A stretch of DNA of 64,000 bases from Candidatus Mnemosynella biddleae (lineage in GTDB: Archaea; Halobacteriota; Archaeoglobi; Mnemosynellales; Mnemosynellaceae), in the NCBI GenBank assembly GCA_002011165.2, contig MTMI02000010.1, forward strand, positions 124,001 through 188,000, written 5' to 3'. Positions 18,155 to 25,788 of this stretch are shown here, in pieces. Below the pieces are notes generated by a model. That model searched no databases. It was given only the letters and a program-made list of their open reading frames with translations, and was not told the origin of the DNA. The translations under genes and the position numbers were made by a program. Within the stretch, counting starts at the first letter, position 1, and every line of letters begins with the position of its first letter.

Positions 18155-18967
18155 AAAACAATTTTTGATAAATATGTAAGCTTCATAAAATCTCTCGAGC
18201 TATCACACATTTCAAAGAGTGAAATACAGGCATATAAATCAACAATTTTAAGTTTTCTCAAGGGTTGTTCATACAAATTGAACGAAGACAACATAACATC
18301 TTATATAACCATGTTGCGTGATAACAGTAGTCCAAAGACACTCAGAAATAAGCTCATAAAAATCCGCAGATTTTTGAGATATATCAATCATCCCCTTGCT
18401 GAAGAAATCAAACTTCCCCGAGTTCCGGCAAGACGTAAAATTATCATCAAAAAAGAGCAGATTCGAAAGCTTCTCGAAGATATTGAAAATCTGAAAGAAA
18501 AATACCGTATTAAGATGAGAGCAGCAGTTCTTCTCGCTGCAACATCGGGACTCAGAGCAGAAGAGCTGTATAAACTCAGAATGAAAGATATTGATCTGGA
18601 AAACAGAACAATTTATATTAAAGCTGAAATAGCGAAAGATTACGAAGATCGAGTTACGTTTTTCTCAGAAGAGGCTCGTGAGGTGCTTGAGGATTATGTG
18701 AGCACAGTGGGGAGTCATTATTATCTCTTCACAAAGAAATCTCTGAACTATCATCTGAGGAATCTCGATTCGGAACTCAGGATGAAGCACATGCGGAAGT
18801 TCTTCTCTCAACAATCAGATCGTCTCGGGATGCCAACCTCTGTGAAGAAGATGCTTATGGGGCACTCAATTCAAGGAGACATCGATCTCAGTCACTATGA
18901 CTTTCAAGACGAAGAAGAGCTAAAAAAGATATACGATCACTTCTGGAGAGACTTTAAAATAGCTTAA
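18101..18967 (+). CDS. SSV-type tyrosine integrase, C-terminal (catalytic) part, split by integration
   Basis: Together with 50 codons at 52478-52627 this restores a 338-residue integrase, close to the length of SSV1 integrase. Catalytic features are SGLRAEELYKLRMKDIDLE (first Arg), a KAEI lysine region, KHMR as a KxxR version of HxxR, MGHSIQGDIDLSHYDF with the nucleophile candidate Tyr. In the integrated state the frame continues upstream through tRNA-Leu to 18038, but that is read-through of the tRNA sequence and not a real N-terminus. Excision would rejoin the gene. Its end overlaps the convergent last virus gene by 14 bases. Confidence 0.92.
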   Translation, partial: LGPCPVGVRGFKSPPPHDKTIFDKYVSFIKSLELSHISKSEIQAYKSTILSFLKGCSYKLNEDNITSYITMLRDNSSPKTLRNKLIKIRRFLRYINHPLAEEIKLPRVPARRKIIIKKEQIRKLLEDIENLKEKYRIKMRAAVLLAATSGLRAEELYKLRMKDIDLENRTIYIKAEIAKDYEDRVTFFSEEAREVLEDYVSTVGSHYYLFTKKSLNYHLRNLDSELRMKHMRKFFSQQSDRLGMPTSVKKMLMGHSIQGDIDLSHYDFQDEEELKKIYDHFWRDFKIA

Positions 18968-19136
18968 CTCTTGTTTTGATTAAATCGAGTTCAGATCTTA
19001 GACTTATATTTTCCTGTTTTAATTTCTCGATCTCTGATTGAAGAGAAAGAACAAGCTTCTCAATCTGATCAACTTTATCAATCTTAATCTTCCGCATCTT
19101 CAGAACTTTCCCGCTTCTCTCTCTTCGAACTCTCAT
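18954..19136 (-). CDS. small coiled-coil protein
   Basis: Sixty residues with a basic N-terminus and a heptad-like helix (IEKLVLSLQSEIEKLKQENI). It is the last gene of the tail operon, starting three bases below the preceding zinc-ribbon stop, with GGAGGGAGA as ribosome binding site. Function unknown; a tail-end or regulatory role is possible. Confidence 0.6.
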   Translation of the reverse strand: MRVRRERSGKVLKMRKIKIDKVDQIEKLVLSLQSEIEKLKQENISLRSELDLIKTRVKLF

Positions 19137-19232
19137 CTATTCTCCCTCCATAAGTATGAACCCACAATCTACACAGATTAATGAGTTCTCAGAATTTTCA
19201 ATCATCATTCCTCCACAAACACTGCACTGCAT
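19137..19232 (-). CDS. 31-residue zinc-ribbon protein
   Basis: A very small gene encoding MQCSVCGGMMIENSENSLIC followed by VDCGFILMEGE. Two CxxC pairs form a minimal zinc ribbon. GGAGGAGTG directly precedes ATG, and TGATG overlap with the tail-hub stop shows coupling. Similar tiny zinc ribbons are common in archaeal viruses; the role is unknown. Confidence 0.7.
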   Translation of the reverse strand: MQCSVCGGMMIENSENSLICVDCGFILMEGE

Positions 19233-21169
19233 CACTCCTCCCTCCAGAGTACTGAATACATTGTGAGATAACATGTGCTGGTCGATTGATTGTCTCCCCA
19301 GATCCTCATTTTCAGCTGTGAACCAGTGTTCATGAATGTGTGGACTGAATCTTCTGTGATCTCTTCCCAGTTTGTACCTCCGTCTGCACTCATTTCTATT
19401 TTTGAAATGTTCCCAACAGCATTTAACCGAACCTCTCCTTGTGTGATTGTTGTTCCGGTTTCAGCGTTAACGAGTACTGTTTCAAGTTTTTTCTTTCTGA
19501 TTACCCTGATGTTATCAAGCCAGAAATACCAATCCGGTTCATCTGAAGACGTGTGTTGCTCACTCATAACCCACTTGATTGTATGTACTCCAGAATATCC
19601 AGAAACATCAATCACCACATCATTCACAATAGAATCGTAATCCTCTCCCGGATGGTCTGGATTCCATGATTTTCCGTGACTCCATAGCTCTACTCCATCA
19701 ATATAAAAATACATATAAATATGACCACCAATTCCAGATGAAAAAACATCTGCAAATAATCTTGCATCAAATTTTAAAGTGTCGACATCTGTGAGATCTA
19801 CGTCCTGAGATATTTCTAAAGTTCTACCCCCGTATAAGTAAGTTCCTGTTGTTACTTTAAATGAATATAATCCATCAGTTTTCCAATCCGTTGCGGCTCC
19901 ATATCCACTCATTCCATTATTTACAACTGTCCATCCAGATGTATCTCCAGTTTCAAAAGAGTGATTCTGTACAGCGTGCTCTCCTGTTATGTCGTAGATC
20001 TTATTATTTACATCATAACTTCCAGTACTGTTTGCAGAATCAATCATTGATTCGTCTTCAAAAAAATCAATGAGAGCAGAATTTAGAGTTGTTGAAATCA
20101 GCTCGTCCTCAACCTCTTCAGCAAAACTCTCTTTTGCCTCTTCGAGTGCGGAATACCACTGCTGCATCCGAATTTCCTGTTGCTGTCTTTCAATCTCTTT
20201 CAGCTTTGTGATGATGTCACTGATGTCTCTTTCAAGCTCAACATCGCAGAGACCATCATCGAGATTGAACATCACCGATGTTATTGTGTATGTTTCTCCA
20301 ACTCCATCTCCATCTTCATCGACAACAACAGAGAGCCCAGGTTTCAGATTGAGATTTATGAACGTTCTGATTGTGTATTTCACGCTCTCAATTTTGTATT
20401 TTTCAAGCAGTGAACGTGCGTATTCATTCAGAGTATCGAAATCCAGCCCCTCAAGAATCACCGGCTCAGCCTCTTTCACACCATAAAGATTCTGTGAAGT
20501 TGTATCGTTTTCCTCAACAAAAAGCGGGACTCCGAACTGAGGTTCTCCGCCCCAGACATGGACCCTGTTCTTCAGTTCATAGATGTCTATATTCTTCTTC
20601 GATCCCTCGAGGATGTTTCCAAATTTCGGAGAAAATGTGATTCCAGAGCTCATTGATCCTTTCTCTTCGATATAGATCTTCCCATCAGCATCCACTCTCC
20701 AGTAATAATCTCCAAGAAGCTCGCAAACTGTGTTTAGTGCTTTGTGTCGTGGAATTGCTTTAAAATCAACAGTAATTGCTGGGTATGAAGATGCGAGAGC
20801 AGATTTATCAACCCAAGAAAACGCAGAAAGAATATCATCTATAATTGTTCTTGCATCTGTTGAAGAAAATGAGACTCTGATAATACGCTCTGAAAATTCA
20901 TATGTTTTCTCCTTTGCTTTCACTCTTTTTATTTCAGTGAAAAGATCCTCATCAATCTCTTTCACATAACCCCTGAAAATAAGCTCATCGTTATAGTATA
21001 GCTCAAGCTCATCATCGATGTTGATCTCATCTGTTGTGATGAATTCGAGTTCTGAAAACTTGTTGATGCTCCTTGTAAATCTCACAGATGATGCAGTAAT
21101 CTCAGAGGAATCAGAAGACCTCACAAGCTTGTATTTCATGAGATCATTTATCTCGAGTGCCTGAACCAT
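19232..21169 (-). CDS. tail hub / receptor-binding tail protein
   Basis: About 645 residues, directly after the tape measure. Residues 1-330 resemble the baseplate-hub/Tal type: an early beta-barrel (LELYYNDELIFRGYVKEIDE) and KNRVHVWGG typical of tail-hub proteins, followed by EIERQQQEIRMQQWYSALEE helices. Residues about 410-560 form a jelly-roll-like module (HSFETGDTSGWTVVNNG, YWFWLDNIRVI-like region) expected of carbohydrate-binding domains. The likely role is host recognition at the tail tip. TTG 21172 is in frame, but ATG 21169 overlaps the tape-measure stop (TGATG). Confidence 0.75.
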   Translation of the reverse strand: MVQALEINDLMKYKLVRSSDSSEITASSVRFTRSINKFSELEFITTDEINIDDELELYYNDELIFRGYVKEIDEDLFTEIKRVKAKEKTYEFSERIIRVSFSSTDARTIIDDILSAFSWVDKSALASSYPAITVDFKAIPRHKALNTVCELLGDYYWRVDADGKIYIEEKGSMSSGITFSPKFGNILEGSKKNIDIYELKNRVHVWGGEPQFGVPLFVEENDTTSQNLYGVKEAEPVILEGLDFDTLNEYARSLLEKYKIESVKYTIRTFINLNLKPGLSVVVDEDGDGVGETYTITSVMFNLDDGLCDVELERDISDIITKLKEIERQQQEIRMQQWYSALEEAKESFAEEVEDELISTTLNSALIDFFEDESMIDSANSTGSYDVNNKIYDITGEHAVQNHSFETGDTSGWTVVNNGMSGYGAATDWKTDGLYSFKVTTGTYLYGGRTLEISQDVDLTDVDTLKFDARLFADVFSSGIGGHIYMYFYIDGVELWSHGKSWNPDHPGEDYDSIVNDVVIDVSGYSGVHTIKWVMSEQHTSSDEPDWYFWLDNIRVIRKKKLETVLVNAETGTTITQGEVRLNAVGNISKIEMSADGGTNWEEITEDSVHTFMNTGSQLKMRIWGDNQSTSTCYLTMYSVLWREE

Positions 21170-23013
21170 CAAATCCTCACTCCGTAATACTTCGTGAGCT
21201 GTCTTCTCTCAAGCTCATTCAGCAGATAATCCACATCCGCTTTATTCTCGATTTTTTCAATGTTGATCGTGACCGAGTTATCGATGCTCTGATGAGCAGG
21301 AGGCTGTACAATCTTTATCTCTGCGGGAGTGAGAGGTCTAATGAGTTCGTTTATACCGAGCATTGCCCTGAGATTCGGGGCCGTGATGGTTGGAATTGTG
21401 AGAGCCTCTTCAATCCCAGGTATTTTTGAAACAAGTGAGTTGTAGAGAGATATTGCTCTGTTCACGAATGAGACGATTGCATTGATGATTGTTTGAATAC
21501 CATCAACGATTTTCAGCACAACGCTGATTGTGAATTCTCCTATCCCTCTCCAGAAATTCGCCCAGTTTTCATAGAGCCACTTAACTGTTTCAACGAGCCA
21601 GTTAAATGCTTTTTTTGTTGCATCTCTAATCCCGAAGAGATTCAGAGCCCATGCAGTTCCAAGTGTAGTAATAGCGAGTATAAGAACTCCAATTGGTCCA
21701 CCAAGTGCCGTAAGTGCTAGTTGTAGAGTGCCCACTGAAGTTACTAACGTTTTTATTGTTAAGATTGCTACCATCATACTTTGAATAAAACCTATGAGTG
21801 GTACAACAATTTTCGCAAAAGTGAATGCTAATACACCAACCATAATTATTAACTTCGCCACCTCTGGATGTTTCTCTAACCAAGAAAATAACGTCGCAAA
21901 TACTCCAGACAGAATATTAATTGCTCTTGTAAGAGTATTTACTACATTCTCTTTTCCACCCATATTTCTGATTAAATCTGAAAAAATGTTCTTCACACTT
22001 TGTATTATTGAAAACAAATTTTTGAATGTCGGACTTAACTCATTTATAAATGATGATATGCTTTGGCCAATTCTCTTAAAATCAACAGTATTCAAATATG
22101 TGAGGATCTTCTCAACAACACTACGAATTTTCTCAAATAAAGAATCAGCTTCAAAAGATGCAAGAGATTCATTCCATCCCATTAAAGCTAAACTCGCTCT
22201 AAATAACGCATCTTTAACGTTAGAGACCATACCTTTCAATGTTTGCGATTGTTTTTCCATTGCACCTGCATATTTTTCGTTCCAAATAGCCAAAAGAGTA
22301 GAAGTGATGATCTCTCTGTTATTCCTATCAATTTGAACTCTACGTTCTTTACCATATTTATCAGTATATAACAAGAATGTCTCTCCTTGATCTTGTATTG
22401 CTTTAATTCCGAATTCTTTCAACCTCTCGAATTCTCCTGTTTGAGCATCAGCTAATGCCTCAACAACCATCATAATATCTTTACCCATCGAAGCAGCGGT
22501 ATCCCCCAATATCCTCAGAACTCTATCAGCCTCTATACCGTATGCTTTAAGTCGCACTGTTGCCTCAACAAGATCTGGTAATTCGAATGGAGTAGTTCTC
22601 GCAAAATCTGATAACCATGCAAGTTTGTGTGCTGCTATTTCAGCATTCCCATATAGATTTTCGAGAGTGATAGCAAATTGTTCCATTTCGGCAGCAGATT
22701 GAGCAGACTTATACCCGCTTGCACTAAGTGCTGCCCCTAAGACTGCTCCAAGAATTTTAGCTGTTTTTGTTATTCGATTTACAGCAGATGTTATTCTATT
22801 CTGTGCATTCTCAATTGATCTTGAGAGATCATTTATTGATGCACTAACAGAAGAATTTACATGTTTAAATGTATTTTCTATATTCCTCGCATTTAGACTT
22901 ACAGTATTATCAAACGATTTTATTTGAGTTTTTGCTAATGCAATATTAGTTTTTAATGAGCTAATATCCCCCCGAATTTTAATAATAATGTCACTTATTA
23001 CATCAGATGACAT
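21169..23013 (-). CDS. tail tape measure protein
   Basis: About 614 residues: N-terminal helices with DISSLKTNIALAKTQIKSFD, then AKILGAVLGAALSASGYKSA and a phage tape-measure segment (TTPFELPDLVEATVRLKAYG, AASMGKDIMMVVEALADAQT), followed by long hydrophobic helices (LIIMVGVLAFTFAKIVVPLI). It sets tail length. GTG 23037 in frame would overlap the promoter; ATG 23013 with GGGAGAG upstream is chosen. From about 21,700 to the start the gene is clearly more AT-rich than its last 500 bases, suggesting a mosaic gene with an imported N-terminal part. Confidence 0.85.
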   Translation of the reverse strand: MSSDVISDIIIKIRGDISSLKTNIALAKTQIKSFDNTVSLNARNIENTFKHVNSSVSASINDLSRSIENAQNRITSAVNRITKTAKILGAVLGAALSASGYKSAQSAAEMEQFAITLENLYGNAEIAAHKLAWLSDFARTTPFELPDLVEATVRLKAYGIEADRVLRILGDTAASMGKDIMMVVEALADAQTGEFERLKEFGIKAIQDQGETFLLYTDKYGKERRVQIDRNNREIITSTLLAIWNEKYAGAMEKQSQTLKGMVSNVKDALFRASLALMGWNESLASFEADSLFEKIRSVVEKILTYLNTVDFKRIGQSISSFINELSPTFKNLFSIIQSVKNIFSDLIRNMGGKENVVNTLTRAINILSGVFATLFSWLEKHPEVAKLIIMVGVLAFTFAKIVVPLIGFIQSMMVAILTIKTLVTSVGTLQLALTALGGPIGVLILAITTLGTAWALNLFGIRDATKKAFNWLVETVKWLYENWANFWRGIGEFTISVVLKIVDGIQTIINAIVSFVNRAISLYNSLVSKIPGIEEALTIPTITAPNLRAMLGINELIRPLTPAEIKIVQPPAHQSIDNSVTINIEKIENKADVDYLLNELERRQLTKYYGVRI

Positions 23014-23044
23014 AACTCTCCCAGAGGAATATAACACTTTGAAG

Positions 23045-23061
23045 TATTTAATACCGAAAAA
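23045..23061 (-). promoter_or_regulatory. virus-specific promoter copy 1 (tape measure)
   Basis: On the minus strand the sequence is TTTTTCGGTATTAAATA: a BRE-like TTTTTCGG joined to the TATA-like TATTAAATA. The same 17-mer recurs exactly at 31010-31026 and 37730-37746, with near copies at 40706-40722 and 44912-44928. Here it lies 32 bases upstream of ATG 23013. Confidence 0.8.
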
Positions 23062-23063
23062 GA

Positions 23064-23510
23064 TTAGATATGACTTGAAATTACATTTACGACCTCTTTT
23101 TCAAACCCAAGTGCGTTGATCTCCAATTCGTCATTCGCAGTTTTTAATATGACTTTCGGTAAATATTTCTCATAACTTATAGAGACAGAAACGATTTTAT
23201 CGTAAGGGATTACTTTTAAGCTCTCCCTTAATGAAGCTAATTTACTTAATCCTATGTTCATTGTATAGATTATTACTCGTTTGTCTGTACAAATTAAAAA
23301 TTTATCAATTCCTCCCTTCATTCCTCCCATACTCGGAATTAATATTCTAGAAATGAGTTCTATCTTTTCATTTTGCTGTAAAATCGGTTTGATTGCTAAA
23401 TATTCTTTTAGTTTTAATTTTGGATGTCTGTATAGGATAGATAAGAATTCATCTTCTATCTCTTTGCTGATTTTCTTATCTCCACCTCTCTTGAAGAATC
23501 TCACCCTCAC
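23064..23510 (-). CDS. bacterial PH-domain (bPH) protein
   Basis: The protein has 148 residues. The second half reads LIPSMGGMKGGIDKFLICTD KRVIIY, followed by a beta-rich region (IVSVSISYEKYLPKVILKTA), like the PH-like domains of the YdbS/YokE type. No membrane segment. Start GTG 23510 follows GGAGAG at the end of the AbrB gene, so the two are co-transcribed. It lies in the AT-rich cassette, upstream of the tape measure promoter. A second bPH protein is encoded at 51766. Function unknown. Confidence 0.65.
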   Translation of the reverse strand: MRVRFFKRGGDKKISKEIEDEFLSILYRHPKLKLKEYLAIKPILQQNEKIELISRILIPSMGGMKGGIDKFLICTDKRVIIYTMNIGLSKLASLRESLKVIPYDKIVSVSISYEKYLPKVILKTANDELEINALGFEKEVVNVISSHI

Positions 23511-23519
23511 CCACTCTCC

Positions 23520-23675
23520 TCATGCTTTTCGTAGTATTATTTCGTTGTCTTTTCTAATAAAAACTACTCGATCTCCGGGGTTTAAGCCCAAAATCTTTCG
23601 AATTGGCTTAGTTATAGTAATTTGGTGTTTCACACTTAAAGTTGCCACACCCAATATCTCTTCTTTTTTATTCAT
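23520..23675 (-). CDS. AbrB/SpoVT-type small DNA-binding protein
   Basis: A 51-residue protein. VATLSVKHQITITKPIRKIL followed by GLNPGDRVVFIRKDNEIIL is a complete AbrB swapped-hairpin domain. It is the first gene of the two-gene minus operon in the cassette and faces a divergent promoter with a palindromic site, so it probably controls this cassette (inference). Confidence 0.8.
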   Translation of the reverse strand: MNKKEEILGVATLSVKHQITITKPIRKILGLNPGDRVVFIRKDNEIILRKA

Positions 23676-23704
23676 GATGTAAATTAAGTAACGAAATCTT
23701 TAAA

Positions 23705-23722
23705 TACTTTACGACTAAAGTA
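23705..23722. promoter_or_regulatory. palindromic operator between divergent cassette genes
   Basis: TACTTTA-CGAC-TAAAGTA is a perfect 7-bp inverted repeat, and further TAAAG copies follow to about 23745. It sits between the AbrB gene and the plus-strand operon and overlaps the TATA region of the AbrB promoter. Likely binding site of the AbrB-type protein or of the 86-residue protein. Confidence 0.5.
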
Positions 23723-23764
23723 AAGAATGTAAAGAAAATAAAGAAAGAAAAGAGGGAGGTTAAA

Positions 23765-24025
23765 ATGGTTGGCGAAAAAATTGTAGTAGATAAAGAAGAA
23801 TGCGTTAGAGTCACATTGTTGCTCAAGAAGAGATATGTTGAATTTTTAATGGAATATGGTGGATGGATTGGTTATAAAGAGCAAACTGAATTTCTTGAAA
23901 AGATAATCGGAGATTCCATTAAATCAACAATCTATTCAATACTCGATGAAGCTTCAGTGATTGCTCCTCTAAAAATACATGAATTTAAAAGAAAATACAA
24001 ACTGACGGAAGAAGAACCATATTAA
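23765..24025 (+). CDS. hypothetical cassette protein, possible DNA-binding
   Basis: Eighty-six residues, ATG preceded by the strong ribosome binding site GAGGGAGGT. VRVTLLLKKRYVEFLMEYGG followed by two helices loosely resembles a ribbon-helix-helix fold, but I cannot confirm that. It precedes the Hint/LAGLIDADG gene by 31 bases on the same strand and probably forms an operon with it. Confidence 0.55.
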   Translation: MVGEKIVVDKEECVRVTLLLKKRYVEFLMEYGGWIGYKEQTEFLEKIIGDSIKSTIYSILDEASVIAPLKIHEFKRKYKLTEEEPY

Positions 24026-24056
24026 TTCATTATTTTTATTTTTCGGGGTGTTTTAG

Positions 24057-25202
24057 TTGGGTTATGATGAGAAAACTGAAGTTTTAACGAAAAATGGTTG
24101 GAAATTTTTAAAAGATCTCACCATTAGAGATGAATGTGCAACGCTTAATCCAAGAACACATGAATTTGAATGGCAAAAAATTGAAAAAATTACTGTAAAG
24201 AGATATTCTGGTGAAATGTATTGTTGTAAAACTAAATATGTTGATTTATTAGTCACACCAGATCACAAGATGTACGTTTGCCCATATAAAAAGTGCACTG
24301 TTGATTCTACGGATAAATTTAAACTGATAGAGGCACGAGATGTTTTTAATACTGGAGTTCATCACATTACTACCGCTGCGAGGTGGAGGGGAGAAGAAAA
24401 AGAATATTTTACATTACCAGAATGTAAAACAAAAACGGGTTGTAGGATTCCAAAGAAAGAAATTCCGATGATGGATTGGGTTGAATTTTTTGGTTATTAT
24501 ATTGCTGAGGGGTGTATTTGGGAGGGAGGAAACGGTCATTATAGAATTGTGATTGTGCAAAGAAGTGAAAATTTTGAAAAAATTTACGACGCATTTCATA
24601 GGATTGGGATGGGAAAAATCAAAATTAAGAGTAACCCACACTACCCACATGTCCAACATATTATAATGCATAATCTACAATTATATTCATATCTCTCTAG
24701 ATTTGGTAAATCCTATGATAAATGGATACCCATAGAAATTAAAAATCTTTCATCTAAATACCTAAAAATCTTTTTTGATGCATATATCAGTGGAGATGGG
24801 TTAATAAAAAGTTATAAAAGTGGGAGTGTAGGTATTGGCGTTTCAATAAGTGCATGGACATCTTCTAAAAAATTACGTGATGATCTACAAGAAATTGGTA
24901 TTAAACTTGGATATGGAGTTCAATATAAATTGGATTGTGATATAGGAAAGAGTCATTATGTAAAAAGTATTGGAAGAACAATTACAGCAAAACATAAATG
25001 TTGGGTTATTTATTTTTCGCCACGGAAGACTCCATATTTCAATCAGAAACATAATGAGAGAATAGCATATAGTAGAAAGAAAAAAACGTTGACTGAAGAA
25101 AAGAATGTACACTACTCTGGAAAGATTTACTCTCTTGATGTTCCAAATAATATAATTCTTGTGCGTAGAAACGGTAAATGTTTTTTCTCTGGATCCAATT
25201 AA
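24057..25202 (+). CDS. free-standing Hint-domain LAGLIDADG homing endonuclease (intein-derived)
   Basis: The 381 residues have intein architecture without exteins. Block A is YDEKTEVLTKNGWKFLKDL; block B contains LLVTPDHKMYV; two LAGLIDADG helices are FFGYYIAEGCI (about residue 142) and FFDAYISGDGLI (about 238); block F/G is YSGKIYSLDVPNNIILVRRN ending in FFSGSN and stop. The usual first Cys/Ser is absent (a TAG stop precedes the TTG start), and no nucleophile follows the last Asn, so protein splicing is not possible. GGGGTG upstream supports TTG 24057 as a start. It is probably an active endonuclease mobilising the AT-rich cassette. Its last four bases overlap a truncated tape-measure start on the other strand. 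Confidence 0.85.
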   Translation: MGYDEKTEVLTKNGWKFLKDLTIRDECATLNPRTHEFEWQKIEKITVKRYSGEMYCCKTKYVDLLVTPDHKMYVCPYKKCTVDSTDKFKLIEARDVFNTGVHHITTAARWRGEEKEYFTLPECKTKTGCRIPKKEIPMMDWVEFFGYYIAEGCIWEGGNGHYRIVIVQRSENFEKIYDAFHRIGMGKIKIKSNPHYPHVQHIIMHNLQLYSYLSRFGKSYDKWIPIEIKNLSSKYLKIFFDAYISGDGLIKSYKSGSVGIGVSISAWTSSKKLRDDLQEIGIKLGYGVQYKLDCDIGKSHYVKSIGRTITAKHKCWVIYFSPRKTPYFNQKHNERIAYSRKKKTLTEEKNVHYSGKIYSLDVPNNIILVRRNGKCFFSGSN

Positions 25203-25279
25203 ATACTCCTATCTAATCCACTTAAATCCCCTTTAATTCTGATGATAATCTCGCTTAGAGATCCAGTTCCGAAAACCAT
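25199..25279 (-). pseudogene. truncated 5' stub of an older tape-measure gene
   Basis: ATG at 25279 overlaps the stop of the upstream tail gene (TGATG), as in the rest of the operon, but the frame ends after 26 codons. The peptide MVFGTGSLSEIIIRIKGDLS GLDRSI matches the start of the present tape measure (VISDIIIKIRGDISSLKTNI): nine identities in 19 aligned positions and mostly conservative changes elsewhere. I read it as the original tape-measure start, cut off by arrival of the cassette. Confidence 0.72.
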
Positions 25280-25788
25280 CAGGGTGCCTCCACTATCACG
25301 TCTTTTAGTTTAATCTTCTCAAAAGTTTCAGCTACTACAACCTCTGTCTCCGGATCAGTTGTAAATACCTCATCTCCGTTCTCATCCGTGATGTAAACTC
25401 CAAGTTCTCCGTTTTTGATTGCAAGAGGAGTTTCTGGGGCAGAAATGAATTCAGGTCTTTCGATCTCGTCTGGAATGATGATGTTCTCCTCTTCGATGAT
25501 CCTCTGCACTGCAATTTTCTTCATCTTTTTCAGACAGAGTTTTCCTTGAGCATCGAGATAGACTGGAATGGTGTTTGGGATTCTCCCTCCAACTGAATAT
25601 ACTTTTGTTCCAACAACGATCTTTTTGAAAATCGGATTTCTCACTTCATCCCATGATGCCGCTACTCCAACCTCAGCATCCGTTTCAATTATCACCGTAT
25701 CTCCCTGATACTCAATAACCGTGAATGAGGAATCACAATCTGGCCGAATTCCCTCTTCGTCTTTAATTATTTTAACCCTCCTGAGCAT
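25279..25788 (-). CDS. hypothetical tail-module protein
   Basis: A 169-residue acidic protein rich in beta strands (CDSSFTVIEYQGDTVIIETD, LGVYITDENGDEVFTTDPET). GGAGGTGA is well spaced before ATG 25788. Its start lies inside the end of the LamG-like protein gene, and its stop overlaps the tape-measure stub, so it belongs to the tail operon. No family recognised; an accessory tail or fibre role is likely. Confidence 0.6.
   Translation of the reverse strand: MLRRVKIIKDEEGIRPDCDSSFTVIEYQGDTVIIETDAEVGVAASWDEVRNPIFKKIVVGTKVYSVGGRIPNTIPVYLDAQGKLCLKKMKKIAVQRIIEEENIIIPDEIERPEFISAPETPLAIKNGELGVYITDENGDEVFTTDPETEVVVAETFEKIKLKDVIVEAP

Noticed and set aside
24057-25202. Active, splicing intein
   Set aside because: No N-terminal Cys/Ser, no extein on either side and a stop directly after the last Asn.
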